Assembly: GCF_000616095.1 (NCBI RefSeq)
Contig: NZ_BAMS01000001.1
Span: forward strand, 1,054,001-1,118,000
From: Sneathiella glossodoripedis JCM 23214
GTDB taxonomy: Bacteria; Pseudomonadota; Alphaproteobacteria; Sneathiellales; Sneathiellaceae
Length of the DNA: 64,000 nt
Direction of reading: 5' to 3'
Part shown: positions 27,916-37,572 of the stretch, piece by piece
Position numbering within the stretch: position 1 is the stretch's first letter
Layout of the letters: each line of letters begins with the position of its first letter
Notes under the pieces: model-generated
The model's input: the letters and a program-made list of their open reading frames with translations, nothing else
Database searches by the model: none
Told to the model about the DNA's origin: nothing
Translations under genes and position numbers: made by a program

Positions 27916-28334
27916 TCATACATCTTTCTGTTTGGAACGCCCTTACCCTCCGAAGACAGAAAGGCACTACATTGGGCAAGGGCGCTCGTTGCTCTAGCTG
28001 GAGATCAGCCAGCGAGCAGGGATTAAGTTATAGGTTGGTGTGCACCGCTCATTCGCGGTTCTTCTGTCTGTAGGATGTCAAATAAGATTACTAAGGTGGG
28101 CTTTGTTCATGCTGAGCTAAAGTTGTCATCCACTAACCATCAGCCCCCCCCCCAGGGGGGAAGTAGTCTAAGACGTTCGAATAAGTTTACAGCCACATAA
28201 AATTCCCTGTAGAAATATACCCTATCAATTCGTGGGGATTTTCGTGGGAAATCAGTTCTCATATAGACCTATGTAGTCTTGAGTGGTCCCACGAATAACG
28301 CTAGAATGACCCGTTTTTAAGGGGTGTGGTGCCT
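27916..28334. other. Right-end non-coding region of the element
   Basis: No gene is visible. It holds an imperfect inverted repeat around 27987-28017 (GCTCGTTGCT against AGCCAGCGAGC), a C10-A-G7 tract at 28144-28161, the right arm-type sites at 28227-28248 and one inverted CCCACGAA at 28288-28295. Being next to the RepA-like gene it could contain a replication origin, but no iterons are evident. Confidence 0.5.
28227..28295 (+). repeat. Right arm-type integrase sites
   Basis: TTCGTGGG occurs at 28229-28236 and 28241-28248 within the 22-bp block also found at 22909-22930. An inverted copy, CCCACGAA, lies at 28288-28295. They are 40-106 bp inside attR. Confidence 0.7.
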
Positions 28335-28379
28335 TTGGTAAGGGAGAGGCCGAGAGTTCAATTCTCTCCGGCGGCACCA
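28335..28379 (+). repeat. attR: 45-bp copy of tRNA-Thr 3' end
   Basis: Identical to 22799-22843, without the 5' half of a tRNA before it. It marks the right boundary, after which the chromosome resumes with the MCP gene. Confidence 0.93.
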
Positions 28380-28494
28380 GCATTTCAAAACCATCTCATT
28401 GTCATAAATAGTTCATTCGTCCGTCATGCGCGGTAAAGCTTTTGCGCGCAGCATCTGATGCGGAGTTACCCCGTAATGAGTTTTCAGGTGATGG

Positions 28495-30789
28495 ATGATG
28501 TATCAGCAGCAGATTTTACCGCAGGAAGTTGTATCCCAAGGGTCGGTGTCCGGTGGGTGGGGGCGGCGGTTTCTGTCGGTCTTTACCGCGCGTATCGGGG
28601 TGAAGCTGGCGCTCGCGTTTGCGCTCGTGGTGGGTTTTAACGGCTTGAGTACGCTCGTCAGTCTGCAGACAGTCAATGAGTTGCAGGAACAGACGGGCCA
28701 TGTATCCAAAGAGGCGTTGCCCGCCTTGTTGACAGGAATGAGCGTAAAGGCGGATGTGGCGGCGTTGAACCAGTTGAACATGGTATTAACGGCGGCAAAC
28801 AGCACCGCCACCCTTGATGAGTTGGAGCCACAGGTTTTTCAGATTTTATCCGCCATGGAGCAGGAGCTTGCCAGCCTTGCAGCGCGGACCCGATCGCAAA
28901 AGTCAGCTCACCTATCGGCGCAGCTTGGGCAGTATCGATTGGAACTTGAAAATGTGATCCGCCTGAAGAGGACCCATCTGATGCGCGAGCGGTCATATGC
29001 CGAGCTGGAAGCGGGATTGGCCGCGGCTTATGGCGCTCTGTCGCAAGTGGTGCAACCGATTGGCATCAATACGTTATTTGATTTGCAGACGTCGCTGCGC
29101 ACACTTGCGCAGAGCTCGGATGTGGAGCAGACAGGTATTCGCCTGGCCGATCGGGAAGTGAATGCCATTTCCTACGCATCCACATTGATAGCCTCCGCCA
29201 ATCTGGTGGTGGCAAATGTCAAGGAACTGGCCCGATTGCAGGAGAAGTCCGCCATTTTCAAGCTGCGCCGGCAAAATAGCCGGGATCTTGGGCGGCTGAC
29301 GTCTGCGGCGCGTGGGTTTGTGGGGCAGGACGCGGCGGAGAAATTGCGGCCGGTGGTTGCTGAATTTGCTGCCTATTTCGTCCGCAAATCGGATCGCAAC
29401 CTGTTTGATCAGCGGGCCAAACTGGCAGAGCAGGAACAAACGCTCATTCAGACCAGTGCCAAGAGTGTGGCACTGCTGGCGACCATCAGCGGTGAAATTG
29501 ATGATCTGGCGGCTGCGCTTGGCAGCAGGACTTTGTCGGGGATTGAAAAATCCAGTCAGCAGGCGCGTCAGGCGGTGAATTTATTGCTGCTGCTTGCGGT
29601 GGGAATTGTGGTCGCATCGGTGGTGATCCTCGCTGTCATGGTGCGGCGAAATATTGTGCAGCGGCTGAAAACTCTGGCGGGATATATGCAGCAACTGGCC
29701 CGGGGGGAGACGGATTTTCGGGTTTCTGTATCTGGTGTTGATGAAATTGCCCGCATGGCCAGACAGGTTGAGTTCTTCAGGTTGACGGCAGTGGAAAAAG
29801 AACGGCTTGCCCGCGCTGCGGCCGAGACGGAGGAGAAGGCCCGAAAAGCTGAGGAGGATCGCCGCGAACAGGATCGCCAGCGAGAAGAAACCCGGCGGCG
29901 GCAACTGCGCGAACAGGAACAAAAAGCGCGGGAGGAACGACGGGCTGCATTAAATGAACTGGCATCGACCTTGGAGGAAAATACCAAGCGGGTGCTGGGG
30001 GATGTGATTGAGGCCGCGGAGGGAATGCGCCATACCGCGACCGTCGTTGCCGGCTCATCCCGTGATACGCGCGAGCAAAATATGTCAGTAGTTGCTGCCG
30101 CTGTGCAAAGCCATTCCAACATGCAGGCGGTGGCCGCTGCAACAGAAGAGCTGGTGGCGTCACTACAGAGTGTGCGCGATTATGTTCGCACCTCCCACGA
30201 AGCCTCACTGCAAGCGCAGTCGAGCGCAGCGCAGTCCCATGAGACTGTCGGCAGTCTCGCACATGCGGTGAGTGCCGTGGATGAAAGTGTCTCGCAGATT
30301 GAGGAAATTGCCAGTCAGACCCATTTGCTTGCCCTGAATGCGGGAATTGAAGCCAGTCGGGCGGGGGCGGCAGGTCGCGGATTTGCCGTGGTTGCCCAGG
30401 AAGTGAAAAAACTGGCGACGCAAACTGCCACTGTGACAGGGGGCATTACCGATAGTATTAAACTTATTCGGCAGGAAACCGGGCACGCGCAGGCATCGTC
30501 TTCGGAAATTCTGGAATTGATCGAGGGAATGTCACAGACGGTGACGCAGATATTTGAAACCATTGATGCCCAGACCGAAACGGTTACTGAAATTGCGCGA
30601 AATGTCCATGACGCGGCAAATGACGCAGGGCATATCGAACAGGGGGTCGAGACGGTCAATCGCGCGATTGAAAATTCGGAAAGCGAAATTCAGGTCACGC
30701 GCCAGAAATCTGAAGAACTGATGGACAAGGCACATAAACTTGAGAGGCAGGTGGCATCCTTCCTCGAAGAGGTGCGCGCAGACGCGTAG
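28495..30789 (+). CDS. Methyl-accepting chemotaxis protein
   Basis: 764 residues. First membrane segment about 37-57, a long helical periplasmic domain, second membrane segment about 360-383, a HAMP domain (about 384-430), a very charged coiled coil rich in Glu and Arg (about 432-490), and the signalling domain to the C-terminus. The hairpin tip [20 protein letters not shown] lies near 603-622. There is no C-terminal CheR-tethering pentapeptide. It would modulate CheA and so the flagella encoded further right. The ligand is unknown. CAGGTG precedes the ATGs at 28495 and 28498. Confidence 0.94.
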   Translation: MMYQQQILPQEVVSQGSVSGGWGRRFLSVFTARIGVKLALAFALVVGFNGLSTLVSLQTVNELQEQTGHVSKEALPALLTGMSVKADVAALNQLNMVLTAANSTATLDELEPQVFQILSAMEQELASLAARTRSQKSAHLSAQLGQYRLELENVIRLKRTHLMRERSYAELEAGLAAAYGALSQVVQPIGINTLFDLQTSLRTLAQSSDVEQTGIRLADREVNAISYASTLIASANLVVANVKELARLQEKSAIFKLRRQNSRDLGRLTSAARGFVGQDAAEKLRPVVAEFAAYFVRKSDRNLFDQRAKLAEQEQTLIQTSAKSVALLATISGEIDDLAAALGSRTLSGIEKSSQQARQAVNLLLLLAVGIVVASVVILAVMVRRNIVQRLKTLAGYMQQLARGETDFRVSVSGVDEIARMARQVEFFRLTAVEKERLARAAAETEEKARKAEEDRREQDRQREETRRRQLREQEQKAREERRAALNELASTLEENTKRVLGDVIEAAEGMRHTATVVAGSSRDTREQNMSVVAAAVQSHSNMQAVAAATEELVASLQSVRDYVRTSHEASLQAQSSAAQSHETVGSLAHAVSAVDESVSQIEEIASQTHLLALNAGIEASRAGAAGRGFAVVAQEVKKLATQTATVTGGITDSIKLIRQETGHAQASSSEILELIEGMSQTVTQIFETIDAQTETVTEIARNVHDAANDAGHIEQGVETVNRAIENSESEIQVTRQKSEELMDKAHKLERQVASFLEEVRADA

Positions 30790-30812
30790 TTTTAGGTGCC
30801 TCTGTGACAGTG

Positions 30813-31583
30813 TCACTCAGCAGGTGCGACATTATCAGCTGGTTCTGAGGATCTATAATTGAAGACATCCATATATAATTTTGTGGCCGTACTGACGGCT
30901 ATCGCTGTGGCTAATGGGATTAAAATGAACCCCTCTATTACCGCTGCTAAAATTACCCGAAACCCTTGATCCAAAAAACCACCTACCAGCCAGGTCAAGA
31001 GCATCAGGAGGATACTCCAAACGATTAGAAAGAGAATTGCGACGGCAAATGCTTTAAGAAACGACAGAAACCGTGCCGTTCCTGCATTTAAAAACTGACC
31101 TATATTCACTGGTCGATCGAGTGCGATGGCCGGGCAAGCAAAGAAAGCAATTAGCGAAACGGGAATAGCAAAGGCGAAAATTATCAATACAGTGAATGTG
31201 ACCCCAAATTGTGGGGCTATTAGACTACCAAGGCCAACTGCCGCGGCAGTAATGGCGAGATTGAAAAGGCCGAATTTAAACTCTCTTTTGCCAAACCGAA
31301 ACGATATTCCGTTAATGTTGCGCTCTTTAGGATTCGCGGTATAGCGATGCCAAGACACTGCAAACATCGCAAAGATAAATGGTTCGATTAAGAATGTTCC
31401 GTAATTCGTCAGTTCTTCAGAAAGTATCGCAGATTGATTATAGAGCGAATAAGCCCCATATGCTGTCGAAATAAAAGCGAATAGAAGCACTGGGGCGGCG
31501 AGAAGATAAACCTCACGCACATTGTCCAAAACAAATTCAAATGCTTCATAAAGACATTTCGTGACTGTTTTTCCGTTACTCAT
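30813..31583 (-). CDS. Polytopic membrane protein of unknown function
   Basis: 256 residues from ATG 31583, which has GGGGGAAG directly upstream. About six hydrophobic segments, with SWHRYTANPKER in an early loop, as in many small alphaproteobacterial YIP1/DUF-type membrane proteins. No catalytic motif is seen. It is convergent with the MCP gene. Confidence 0.7.
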   Translation of the reverse strand: MSNGKTVTKCLYEAFEFVLDNVREVYLLAAPVLLFAFISTAYGAYSLYNQSAILSEELTNYGTFLIEPFIFAMFAVSWHRYTANPKERNINGISFRFGKREFKFGLFNLAITAAAVGLGSLIAPQFGVTFTVLIIFAFAIPVSLIAFFACPAIALDRPVNIGQFLNAGTARFLSFLKAFAVAILFLIVWSILLMLLTWLVGGFLDQGFRVILAAVIEGFILIPLATAIAVSTATKLYMDVFNYRSSEPADNVAPAE

Positions 31584-31748
31584 ACTTCCCCCCATCCCAA
31601 ATTTTTTTGGGAAATATACTACTTGCTATTTTTCAATGCGCAACAATTAAGAGAACCAATTCAGTTTGATGCGTCTTTTGATTGAATTCTAGGACAGGAG
31701 AGCCCAATCATGCCACGCTTTTGACTGAAATTGTGTGAGCCCGCTTTC

Positions 31749-33509
31749 TTAAAAGCCCATAATTTCCAGGAGCGTTTTACCCGCGAGAGAGGCATGTTGC
31801 AGGGTGACAGGGGAGGTTGTTACAACGCGTCCCTCTTTCCAAGTTTGCAGAACACGAAGCTGCGCCGCATCAGATGTTTGCAAGCCGGGTGGGTCAAGTG
31901 GGGAGTGGTTGAAGAGCGTAAAGTCGGCCGCCTTTCCCGCAGTGATAGAGCCGATCCGATGATCCATTTTCAGCTGCCTTGCTGCGCCCATTGTCATCGC
32001 AAACAGAGCATCTTCGCGGCTGATGGCCTGATCCGGGGCAATAGAGCTCTGTCCTGAGCGAGAGAGACGTGTAGCCGCAGTGTTAAGGACCCGCAGCGCA
32101 TCGACCGGGGTTGCCGGGTGATCCCCGTGCAGGCTGGTCACCAGACCTGCATCCAGAGCTGACTTCACTGGCATGTAGCGGCGGGAGCGATCTTCACCGA
32201 TCAGGTCCTTTAAGGCGTCCCCATAGTAATAAACATGATCTACAAAAAATCCGGTGGAAAGCCCCAGCTTTTGCGCCTGTTCCAACTGAGAGCGGGTAAT
32301 CAGTGCATGATGTTCCAGCCGGTGCTGCAATTTCCCTGTCTTTGATCCTGTGGTTAAGCTTTCAAAGATGGCCAGCGCGTCATCAACGGCGCGTTCTCCC
32401 TGCACATGCAGGGCGATCTGGTACCCCTGTTCATGAAAGCTGGTCATCAGAGATTTCAGCTCTTCGAAGGTATAGTTCAGTTCCGCGTGATGCGTATGGG
32501 GTATTCCAAGCCGTTGGCGGACGAGTCCGCTGTCTTCATAAGGCTCGGCGAAAGCAGCGCCGCCCGTGAAGGGAGACCCATCGAGCCAGAGTTTCACGCC
32601 AATCACTGCAAAATCGGTATCGCCGCCAAGTGGATGGGCGCCCATTTGGTCAGGCAACAGATACACAAAGGTACGAACTGGCGCACTTTTTGTTATGGAC
32701 AGTTTTTTCAATAAGCCAACGGGGTCAGAATGTCGCCCAACTGCGCCCGTCACCCCAATTGTCGTATAGCCCGCGCGGGCATATTTTTGAAGCTGCAGGC
32801 TGAGCAGAAGTTCGGTGGCCGCTGCGGGGGCGCTTGGGATCGCTGCGACGACCCGATTGATGGCTTCAACTTCACGCAGGGTGCCTGTTACATGACCGCT
32901 GTCATCCCGCATAATACCCTCCGCCTGATCGGATGGATCACGAAGTTTGATGCCAGCGGCCTCATACCCTGCGGAATTCATATAGGCTTCGTGCATCATC
33001 TGGGTCAGGATAAGTGCTGGGCGATCCCCAAAGAGGGCATCCAGTTCTGCTAATGTGGGCGGGGTCAAATCAGAAATTGCAACGGGATCCCAGCCGAAGG
33101 CAACCAGCCAAGGGGTGAGGGCGAGACCCGATGTCGCTTCTTCGAGAGTTTTTATAATTGCCGCCCGACTGTCATGTGTGAACGCACTGACATCGACGGC
33201 TGCGCCCAGAAGTGCTGCAGCGACCGGATGTGTATGTGGCTCGATCAGGCCGGGGGTGAGTGTCTGGTCCTGTAAATCTATTACGGGGATGTCAGTATCG
33301 CGGGGCTCGAAATCCTCCAGCGTGCCAACCTGAACAATTGACCCATCACGAACCCATACCGCTGTAGCTCTTGGTAATTTGGGATCCATGGTCAGAATTT
33401 GCGCCTGCAGGATAAATTCCTTTAATGCGGGCGCTGGGCGAAAGATGAAGTAGGCTGCAAGGGCGAGCAGGGCCATCGCCAATACGGTGACGGTCAGTAT
33501 TTTTTTCAT
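31749..33509 (-). CDS. Membrane-anchored amidohydrolase, YtcJ-like (Amidohydro_3)
   Basis: 586 residues. An N-terminal membrane anchor or signal (about 4-23) is followed by an amidohydrolase fold. The metal motif H92-x-H94 is in LIEPHTHP, and IALHVQGERAVDDAL and LEHHALIT carry later His ligands; AGKAADFTLFN lies in the C-terminal beta part. The family hydrolyses amides, formamides or related compounds; the substrate is unknown. The anchor places it on the outer face of the inner membrane. It appears complete. Confidence 0.88.
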   Translation of the reverse strand: MKKILTVTVLAMALLALAAYFIFRPAPALKEFILQAQILTMDPKLPRATAVWVRDGSIVQVGTLEDFEPRDTDIPVIDLQDQTLTPGLIEPHTHPVAAALLGAAVDVSAFTHDSRAAIIKTLEEATSGLALTPWLVAFGWDPVAISDLTPPTLAELDALFGDRPALILTQMMHEAYMNSAGYEAAGIKLRDPSDQAEGIMRDDSGHVTGTLREVEAINRVVAAIPSAPAAATELLLSLQLQKYARAGYTTIGVTGAVGRHSDPVGLLKKLSITKSAPVRTFVYLLPDQMGAHPLGGDTDFAVIGVKLWLDGSPFTGGAAFAEPYEDSGLVRQRLGIPHTHHAELNYTFEELKSLMTSFHEQGYQIALHVQGERAVDDALAIFESLTTGSKTGKLQHRLEHHALITRSQLEQAQKLGLSTGFFVDHVYYYGDALKDLIGEDRSRRYMPVKSALDAGLVTSLHGDHPATPVDALRVLNTAATRLSRSGQSSIAPDQAISREDALFAMTMGAARQLKMDHRIGSITAGKAADFTLFNHSPLDPPGLQTSDAAQLRVLQTWKEGRVVTTSPVTLQHASLAGKTLLEIMGF

Positions 33510-33562
33510 TATTCCCCCATAGCCACTGGCGTTCCATCGCCTATAAAAACAACTATAGGGTG

Positions 33563-33593
33563 CTTGAGGATTAAATTTATGTCAATCCTCAAG
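33563..33593 (-). terminator. Inverted repeat at the end of the peptide ABC operon
   Basis: CTTGAGGATT (33563-33572) pairs perfectly with AATCCTCAAG (33584-33593) over an 11-base loop, 36 bp after the last ABC gene. No T-run follows, so it may be a Rho-linked or mRNA-stabilising hairpin. Confidence 0.5.
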
Positions 33594-33628
33594 TGCGTTA
33601 TATGGGCAAGGTCAAGGGGGCGCTATTG

Positions 33629-34618
33629 TTACAGACGACCTTCCTCTACGGCGAAGCAGGCGGTTTGTGTATCGCCATTATCCTTAAGCTTTGGAATTTC
33701 CCGCTTGCAACGATCATTTGCGTAAGGGCAGCGTGTATGAAATACGCATCCACTTGGCAGGTCCATCGCCGTTGGCACTTCGCCGCTCATTTTTACATGA
33801 TTGACGCCACTGCCATCCATTTTCGGTACAGCGCTTAACAATGCCTGTGTGTAGGGGTGGCGAGGGGTAGCAAACAGGTTTTTGGTGTCCGCCAGCTCGC
33901 ACACTGTCCCCAGATACATGACCGCAACCCGATTTCCAAAATGCTCCACAACCGACAGGTCGTGGGTAATAAACAGATAGGTCAGGTTCCGGCTTTCCTG
34001 AGCCTCCATCATCACGTTTAAAACCTGAGCCTGAATGGATACATCCAGTGCAGAAATTGGTTCATCTGCGACTATAAACTCCGGGTCGAGCATAAGGGCC
34101 CGCGCGATGCTGATCCGTTGCCGTTGACCGCCGGAGAATTCATGGGGATATCGCTCAAGCCAGGACGGATCATTCCCGACAGAGAGCATTACCTCTTCCA
34201 CTTTTGCCTCTATTTCCGCACGGCTCATCGTCGGAAAGTGGATTTGAAGGGGTTCCTGCAGGGTCTGGGCAACTGTCATACGCGGGTTTAGGGACGCATA
34301 AGGGTTTTGGAACACCATCTGCATTTTTCGTGTGTAAGGTTGACGTTCTCTGGTAGAGAGATTGTCTATGCGATTGCCCTGATATTTAATGTGACCAGCG
34401 GTTGGCGGGTTTAATCCGATAACAGCACGGGCAAGGGTCGATTTTCCGCATCCACTTTCACCAACGAGACAAAATGAATCTCCCTTGTTGATGGTCAGGG
34501 ATACTGAATTTAGGGCTTTCACAAGCGGTTGGGAGGGAGATAGAAAACCTGAACTGCCTCCAAAACGCTGCTCTACATTTTCAATTTCAACAAGAGGGGA
34601 ATGGGCAAGCTCGCTCAT
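33629..34618 (-). CDS. Dipeptide/oligopeptide ABC transporter ATPase (DppF/OppF type)
   Basis: 329 residues. Walker A GESGCGKSTLARAV, signature HEFSGGQRQRISIARAL, Walker B LDPEFIVADEP, and the C-terminal oligopeptide-transporter domain with the Fe-S-type cysteines in CVFHTRCPYANDRCKREIP. It powers uptake with the DppD-like partner. Its start overlaps that gene's stop by 4 bp. It is the last gene of a five-gene operon. Confidence 0.95.
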   Translation of the reverse strand: MSELAHSPLVEIENVEQRFGGSSGFLSPSQPLVKALNSVSLTINKGDSFCLVGESGCGKSTLARAVIGLNPPTAGHIKYQGNRIDNLSTRERQPYTRKMQMVFQNPYASLNPRMTVAQTLQEPLQIHFPTMSRAEIEAKVEEVMLSVGNDPSWLERYPHEFSGGQRQRISIARALMLDPEFIVADEPISALDVSIQAQVLNVMMEAQESRNLTYLFITHDLSVVEHFGNRVAVMYLGTVCELADTKNLFATPRHPYTQALLSAVPKMDGSGVNHVKMSGEVPTAMDLPSGCVFHTRCPYANDRCKREIPKLKDNGDTQTACFAVEEGRL

Positions 34619-35607
34619 TTGCGCGCCCCCACTGCCGTAAATTCTGGAAGGGTATCAATCTTGGTGCAGGCCGCCTGATGGGCTATTGGTCCCGCCAGCT
34701 CAGGCAGGTTTTTACAGCAATTTTCATCAGCAAAATCACAACGGGGGTTAAAGGCACAGCCAACGGGAATGGCGTCCAATGATGGCATGGAGCCGCGGAT
34801 CTGGTTTAGTCGCGCACCGGGCAGATTTTCCTGTGGCAATGCCTTGATCAAGCCACGGGTATAGGGGTGCTTTGGATTGTTGATGATGTCTTGCGTCTCC
34901 CCCTGTTCAACGATACGTCCTGCATACATTACGATCATTTTTTCAGTTACCTGACTTACAACCGCCAGATCATGGGTAATGAGAATAAGGCCCACATTGT
35001 TTGTTTTGCACAAATCCAGCATCAGACTCATGATTTCTGCCTGAATTGTCACATCCAGCGCTGTCGTGGGCTCATCTGCGATGATGATGGATGGGTCGGT
35101 CAGAAGTGCGATGGCAATTACAACCCGTTGGCGCATTCCACCTGATAACTCATGAGGATAGCTGTCCATTCTCTTCTCAGGTGAGGGGATCATGACATCT
35201 CGCAATCTGGCGATCGCAAGCTCTTTTGCTTCCTTGTCAGAAATATCTCTATGAGCTTTCAGACACTCGATCATTTGAGTGCCGATGGTGAGAACCGGGT
35301 TAAGCGTCATCATCGGATCCTGAAAGATCATGCTGATGCGATTTCCCCTGATCTGCCGCATTTCATCTGCGGATAATTTGCTCAGATCTCTACCCTCGAA
35401 ACGGACTTCACCTGCACTGATCCGGCCAGGGCGTGTGAGAAGATTGAGAATGGAAAAAGCAGCAACGGATTTACCAGCACCACTTTCACCAACAATGCCT
35501 AAACGCTCTCCTTTCTCGAGGGAGAAACTGACCCCATGCAGGGCTTTGAGTGTTTTTCGGCCCAGTGGGAATTCAACTTGCAGGTCTTTGACTTCTAACA
35601 GTGCCAT
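34615..35607 (-). CDS. Dipeptide/oligopeptide ABC transporter ATPase (DppD/OppD type)
   Basis: 330 residues. Walker [15 protein letters not shown], signature [17 protein letters not shown], Walker [13 protein letters not shown], and the C-terminal [20 protein letters not shown] cysteine motif. It forms the ATPase pair with the next gene. It lies 2 bp from the DppC-like permease gene. Confidence 0.95.
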   Translation of the reverse strand: MALLEVKDLQVEFPLGRKTLKALHGVSFSLEKGERLGIVGESGAGKSVAAFSILNLLTRPGRISAGEVRFEGRDLSKLSADEMRQIRGNRISMIFQDPMMTLNPVLTIGTQMIECLKAHRDISDKEAKELAIARLRDVMIPSPEKRMDSYPHELSGGMRQRVVIAIALLTDPSIIIADEPTTALDVTIQAEIMSLMLDLCKTNNVGLILITHDLAVVSQVTEKMIVMYAGRIVEQGETQDIINNPKHPYTRGLIKALPQENLPGARLNQIRGSMPSLDAIPVGCAFNPRCDFADENCCKNLPELAGPIAHQAACTKIDTLPEFTAVGARK

Positions 35608-35609
35608 AC

Positions 35610-36530
35610 CTAGTCCTTGTACAGTTTGGGGTTCAACACGTCGCGCAGCCAGTCACCCAGAAGATTGATGCTTAAAATGAGCATAATCAGGACGATACTG
35701 GGAATAACGGTGATCCACCATGATCCACTAAATATAAATTCAAAACCACTTGAGATCAGCGATCCAAGTGAGGGTTTGTTGACCGGCATACCTAGCCCCA
35801 GAAACGACAAAGCCGCTTCAGAAATGATTGCATTCGCCACCTGTATGGTTGAAATCACCAGAATGGGGGAAAGTGTATTTGGCAGAATATGGCGCAGCAT
35901 GATGCGTTTGGGTGCCATGCCAATGACCCGGGCGGCGTCAACATACTCTTTATGTTTTTCCGCAAGGACGGAAGCGCGAACCGTTCGGGCATATTGCGGC
36001 CATTCTGCAATTCCGATCACCAAAACCAGCATGAAAATGGCCAGTTCGCTATAAAGCTCCGCTCCAAAGGCTGCCTGAAACACAGCAAGTGTTATAATCG
36101 CAACCATGAGAGTGGACAGAGATAACTGAATATCAGCCAAACGCATGAAGAAAGCATCAACGCGGCCACCAATGTATCCGCTGAGCAGACCGATGGTCAC
36201 TCCCAAAAATGCCTGCAGCATGACTGCAAAGATACCAATCACCAGTGAAATACGCATGCCATAAAGTATCGTGCTCAGCAGATCACGACCCTGCGGGTCT
36301 GTGCCAAGCAGGAAGCGCTCATCAGTATCACCATCCGTCCATATCGGCGCAAGTTCGCTGTCCATGATATCGATGGTTGTCAGGTCGTAGGGATTATGCG
36401 GAGCAATTACAGGGGCCAGCAATGCTGCGAGTATCAGCGTCACAACCAGCGAAAAGCTAACCAGAGCGACTTTGTCTTTTTTAAATCTGTACACAAAGTC
36501 AGAGCCCAAAAATACGGCCATTTTATTCAT
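35610..36530 (-). CDS. Peptide ABC transporter permease (DppC type)
   Basis: 306 residues with about six membrane segments, an N-terminal OppC_N segment and the binding-protein-dependent EAA loop EYVDAARVIGMAPKRIMLRHILPN. The sequence LLGTDPQGRDLLSTILYGMR is the usual DppC motif. It overlaps the DppB-like gene by 4 bp. Confidence 0.94.
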   Translation of the reverse strand: MNKMAVFLGSDFVYRFKKDKVALVSFSLVVTLILAALLAPVIAPHNPYDLTTIDIMDSELAPIWTDGDTDERFLLGTDPQGRDLLSTILYGMRISLVIGIFAVMLQAFLGVTIGLLSGYIGGRVDAFFMRLADIQLSLSTLMVAIITLAVFQAAFGAELYSELAIFMLVLVIGIAEWPQYARTVRASVLAEKHKEYVDAARVIGMAPKRIMLRHILPNTLSPILVISTIQVANAIISEAALSFLGLGMPVNKPSLGSLISSGFEFIFSGSWWITVIPSIVLIMLILSINLLGDWLRDVLNPKLYKD

Positions 36531-37512
36531 GATTTCTGCCCCACCAGTTTAACCGTGGGATTAACCCAGGTGTAGATCAGGTCCACAATCGTGTTGGTCA
36601 CTACAAAAATCAGTCCTACGACAATAATGTAGGCAATAATAAGTGGTGTATCCACGCGATTTACGGCTTCGAGAAACAGGAAACCCATACCAGGCCATTG
36701 AAAGACACTCTCTGTGAGAATGGTATAGGCGAGCATGGTTCCCACTTGCACGCCACCTACTGTCACAACGGGCAATAACGTGTTTTTAAAAGCATGCAGA
36801 AAATATACACGCGCTGGATTTAACCCTTTTGCCCAAGCAAATCTGACATAATCCATCTGCAGGATTTCCATCATTTCTGAGCGGATTAGTCGAATGAACA
36901 GGGGCATCATTATGGAGGCCAAAGAAATACTTGGTAATATAAGATGCAAGAGGCCATCAGCGGTGAAAAAACCAGATTCCCAGCCAAGTATATTGGCGGT
37001 CTCTCCCCGCCCGTAAGAGGCATCCAGCCGAGTTCTACTGAAAACAGATAAATTGAGAAAATGGCAGTCAGGAAGACGGGAACGGAAATCCCGACGATAC
37101 TGAAGCCCATAATAAATTTTGCAAACCAGTGTTTGGGTCGAATGGCACAAAAAACGCCAAGCGGCACAGCAAAAACAATAATGATTAAAGTTGCGCCAAC
37201 AACCAATTCCAATGTTGCCGGAAATTTCGAGGCAATAACTTCTAATGCTGGCTTTTTAAAGAAATAGGAATTTCCGAGGTCGCCCTGAACCGCATTTCCA
37301 AGAAAACGGATATATTGTGTTATGAACGGGTCGTTCAGGCCCATTCGATCTCGCATTGCCTGACGTTCTGCTTCTGACACAGACTGGCCAACCAGTTCAC
37401 GCAGGGGATCCCCCAGATTATCTTGAATGGAAAATCCGATAAGGCTGATTACAAACATCACTAAAGCTGCCTGCAACAGTCGTCGGATTGCGAAGTATAT
37501 GTAGTCCAACAC
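36527..37512 (-). CDS. Peptide ABC transporter permease (DppB type, frameshifted)
   Basis: The N-terminal frame (37512 to about 37008) has IRRLLQAALVMFVISLIGFS and DRMGLNDP. The C-terminal frame has DYVRFAWAKGLNPARVYFLHAFKN and GTMLAYTILTESVFQWPGMG. One extra G in the run at 37005-37008 (read as C4 on the plus strand) gives GWMPLTGGGETANILG and a single 328-residue permease. The overlap with DppC and the operon position agree with an intact gene. Confidence 0.9.
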
Positions 37513-37524
37513 TCAGATCCTTGA

Positions 37525-37553
37525 TAAAAAAAACTGGCACCCCGAAGGGTGCC
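37525..37553 (-). terminator. Intrinsic terminator/attenuator after the binding-protein gene
   Basis: On the minus strand GGCACCC-TTCG-GGGTGCC forms a stable tetraloop hairpin followed by a run of eight T broken by nothing but the final A. It sits between the binding-protein stop and the permease start, allowing high receptor output with partial readthrough. Confidence 0.88.
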
Positions 37554-37572
37554 AATTCAAGCTGTAGAATAG

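Larger units (their letters stand above)
22844..28379 (+). mobile_element. 5.5-kb integrative element in tRNA-Thr (satellite-like)
   Basis: The element is bounded by 45-bp att repeats. It carries a tyrosine integrase next to attL, an excisionase-like HTH protein, an Abi-like protein, a serine resolvase, a small membrane protein and a RepA-like ATPase. It has no capsid, tail, conjugation or relaxase genes. Size and content suggest a phage-satellite-like or mobilisable island that relies on a helper; that class is an inference. All genes except int and one short ORF point back towards int. Confidence 0.85.

Noticed and set aside
29568-30122. Long minus-strand frame rich in Ser and Arg opposite the MCP gene
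   Set aside because: It is the complement of the biased Glu/Arg coiled-coil and signalling region, with no ribosome site and no family likeness.
37525-37553. Riboswitch in the peptide ABC operon
   Set aside because: It is a single tetraloop hairpin with a T-run, adequate as an intrinsic terminator; no conserved aptamer elements.
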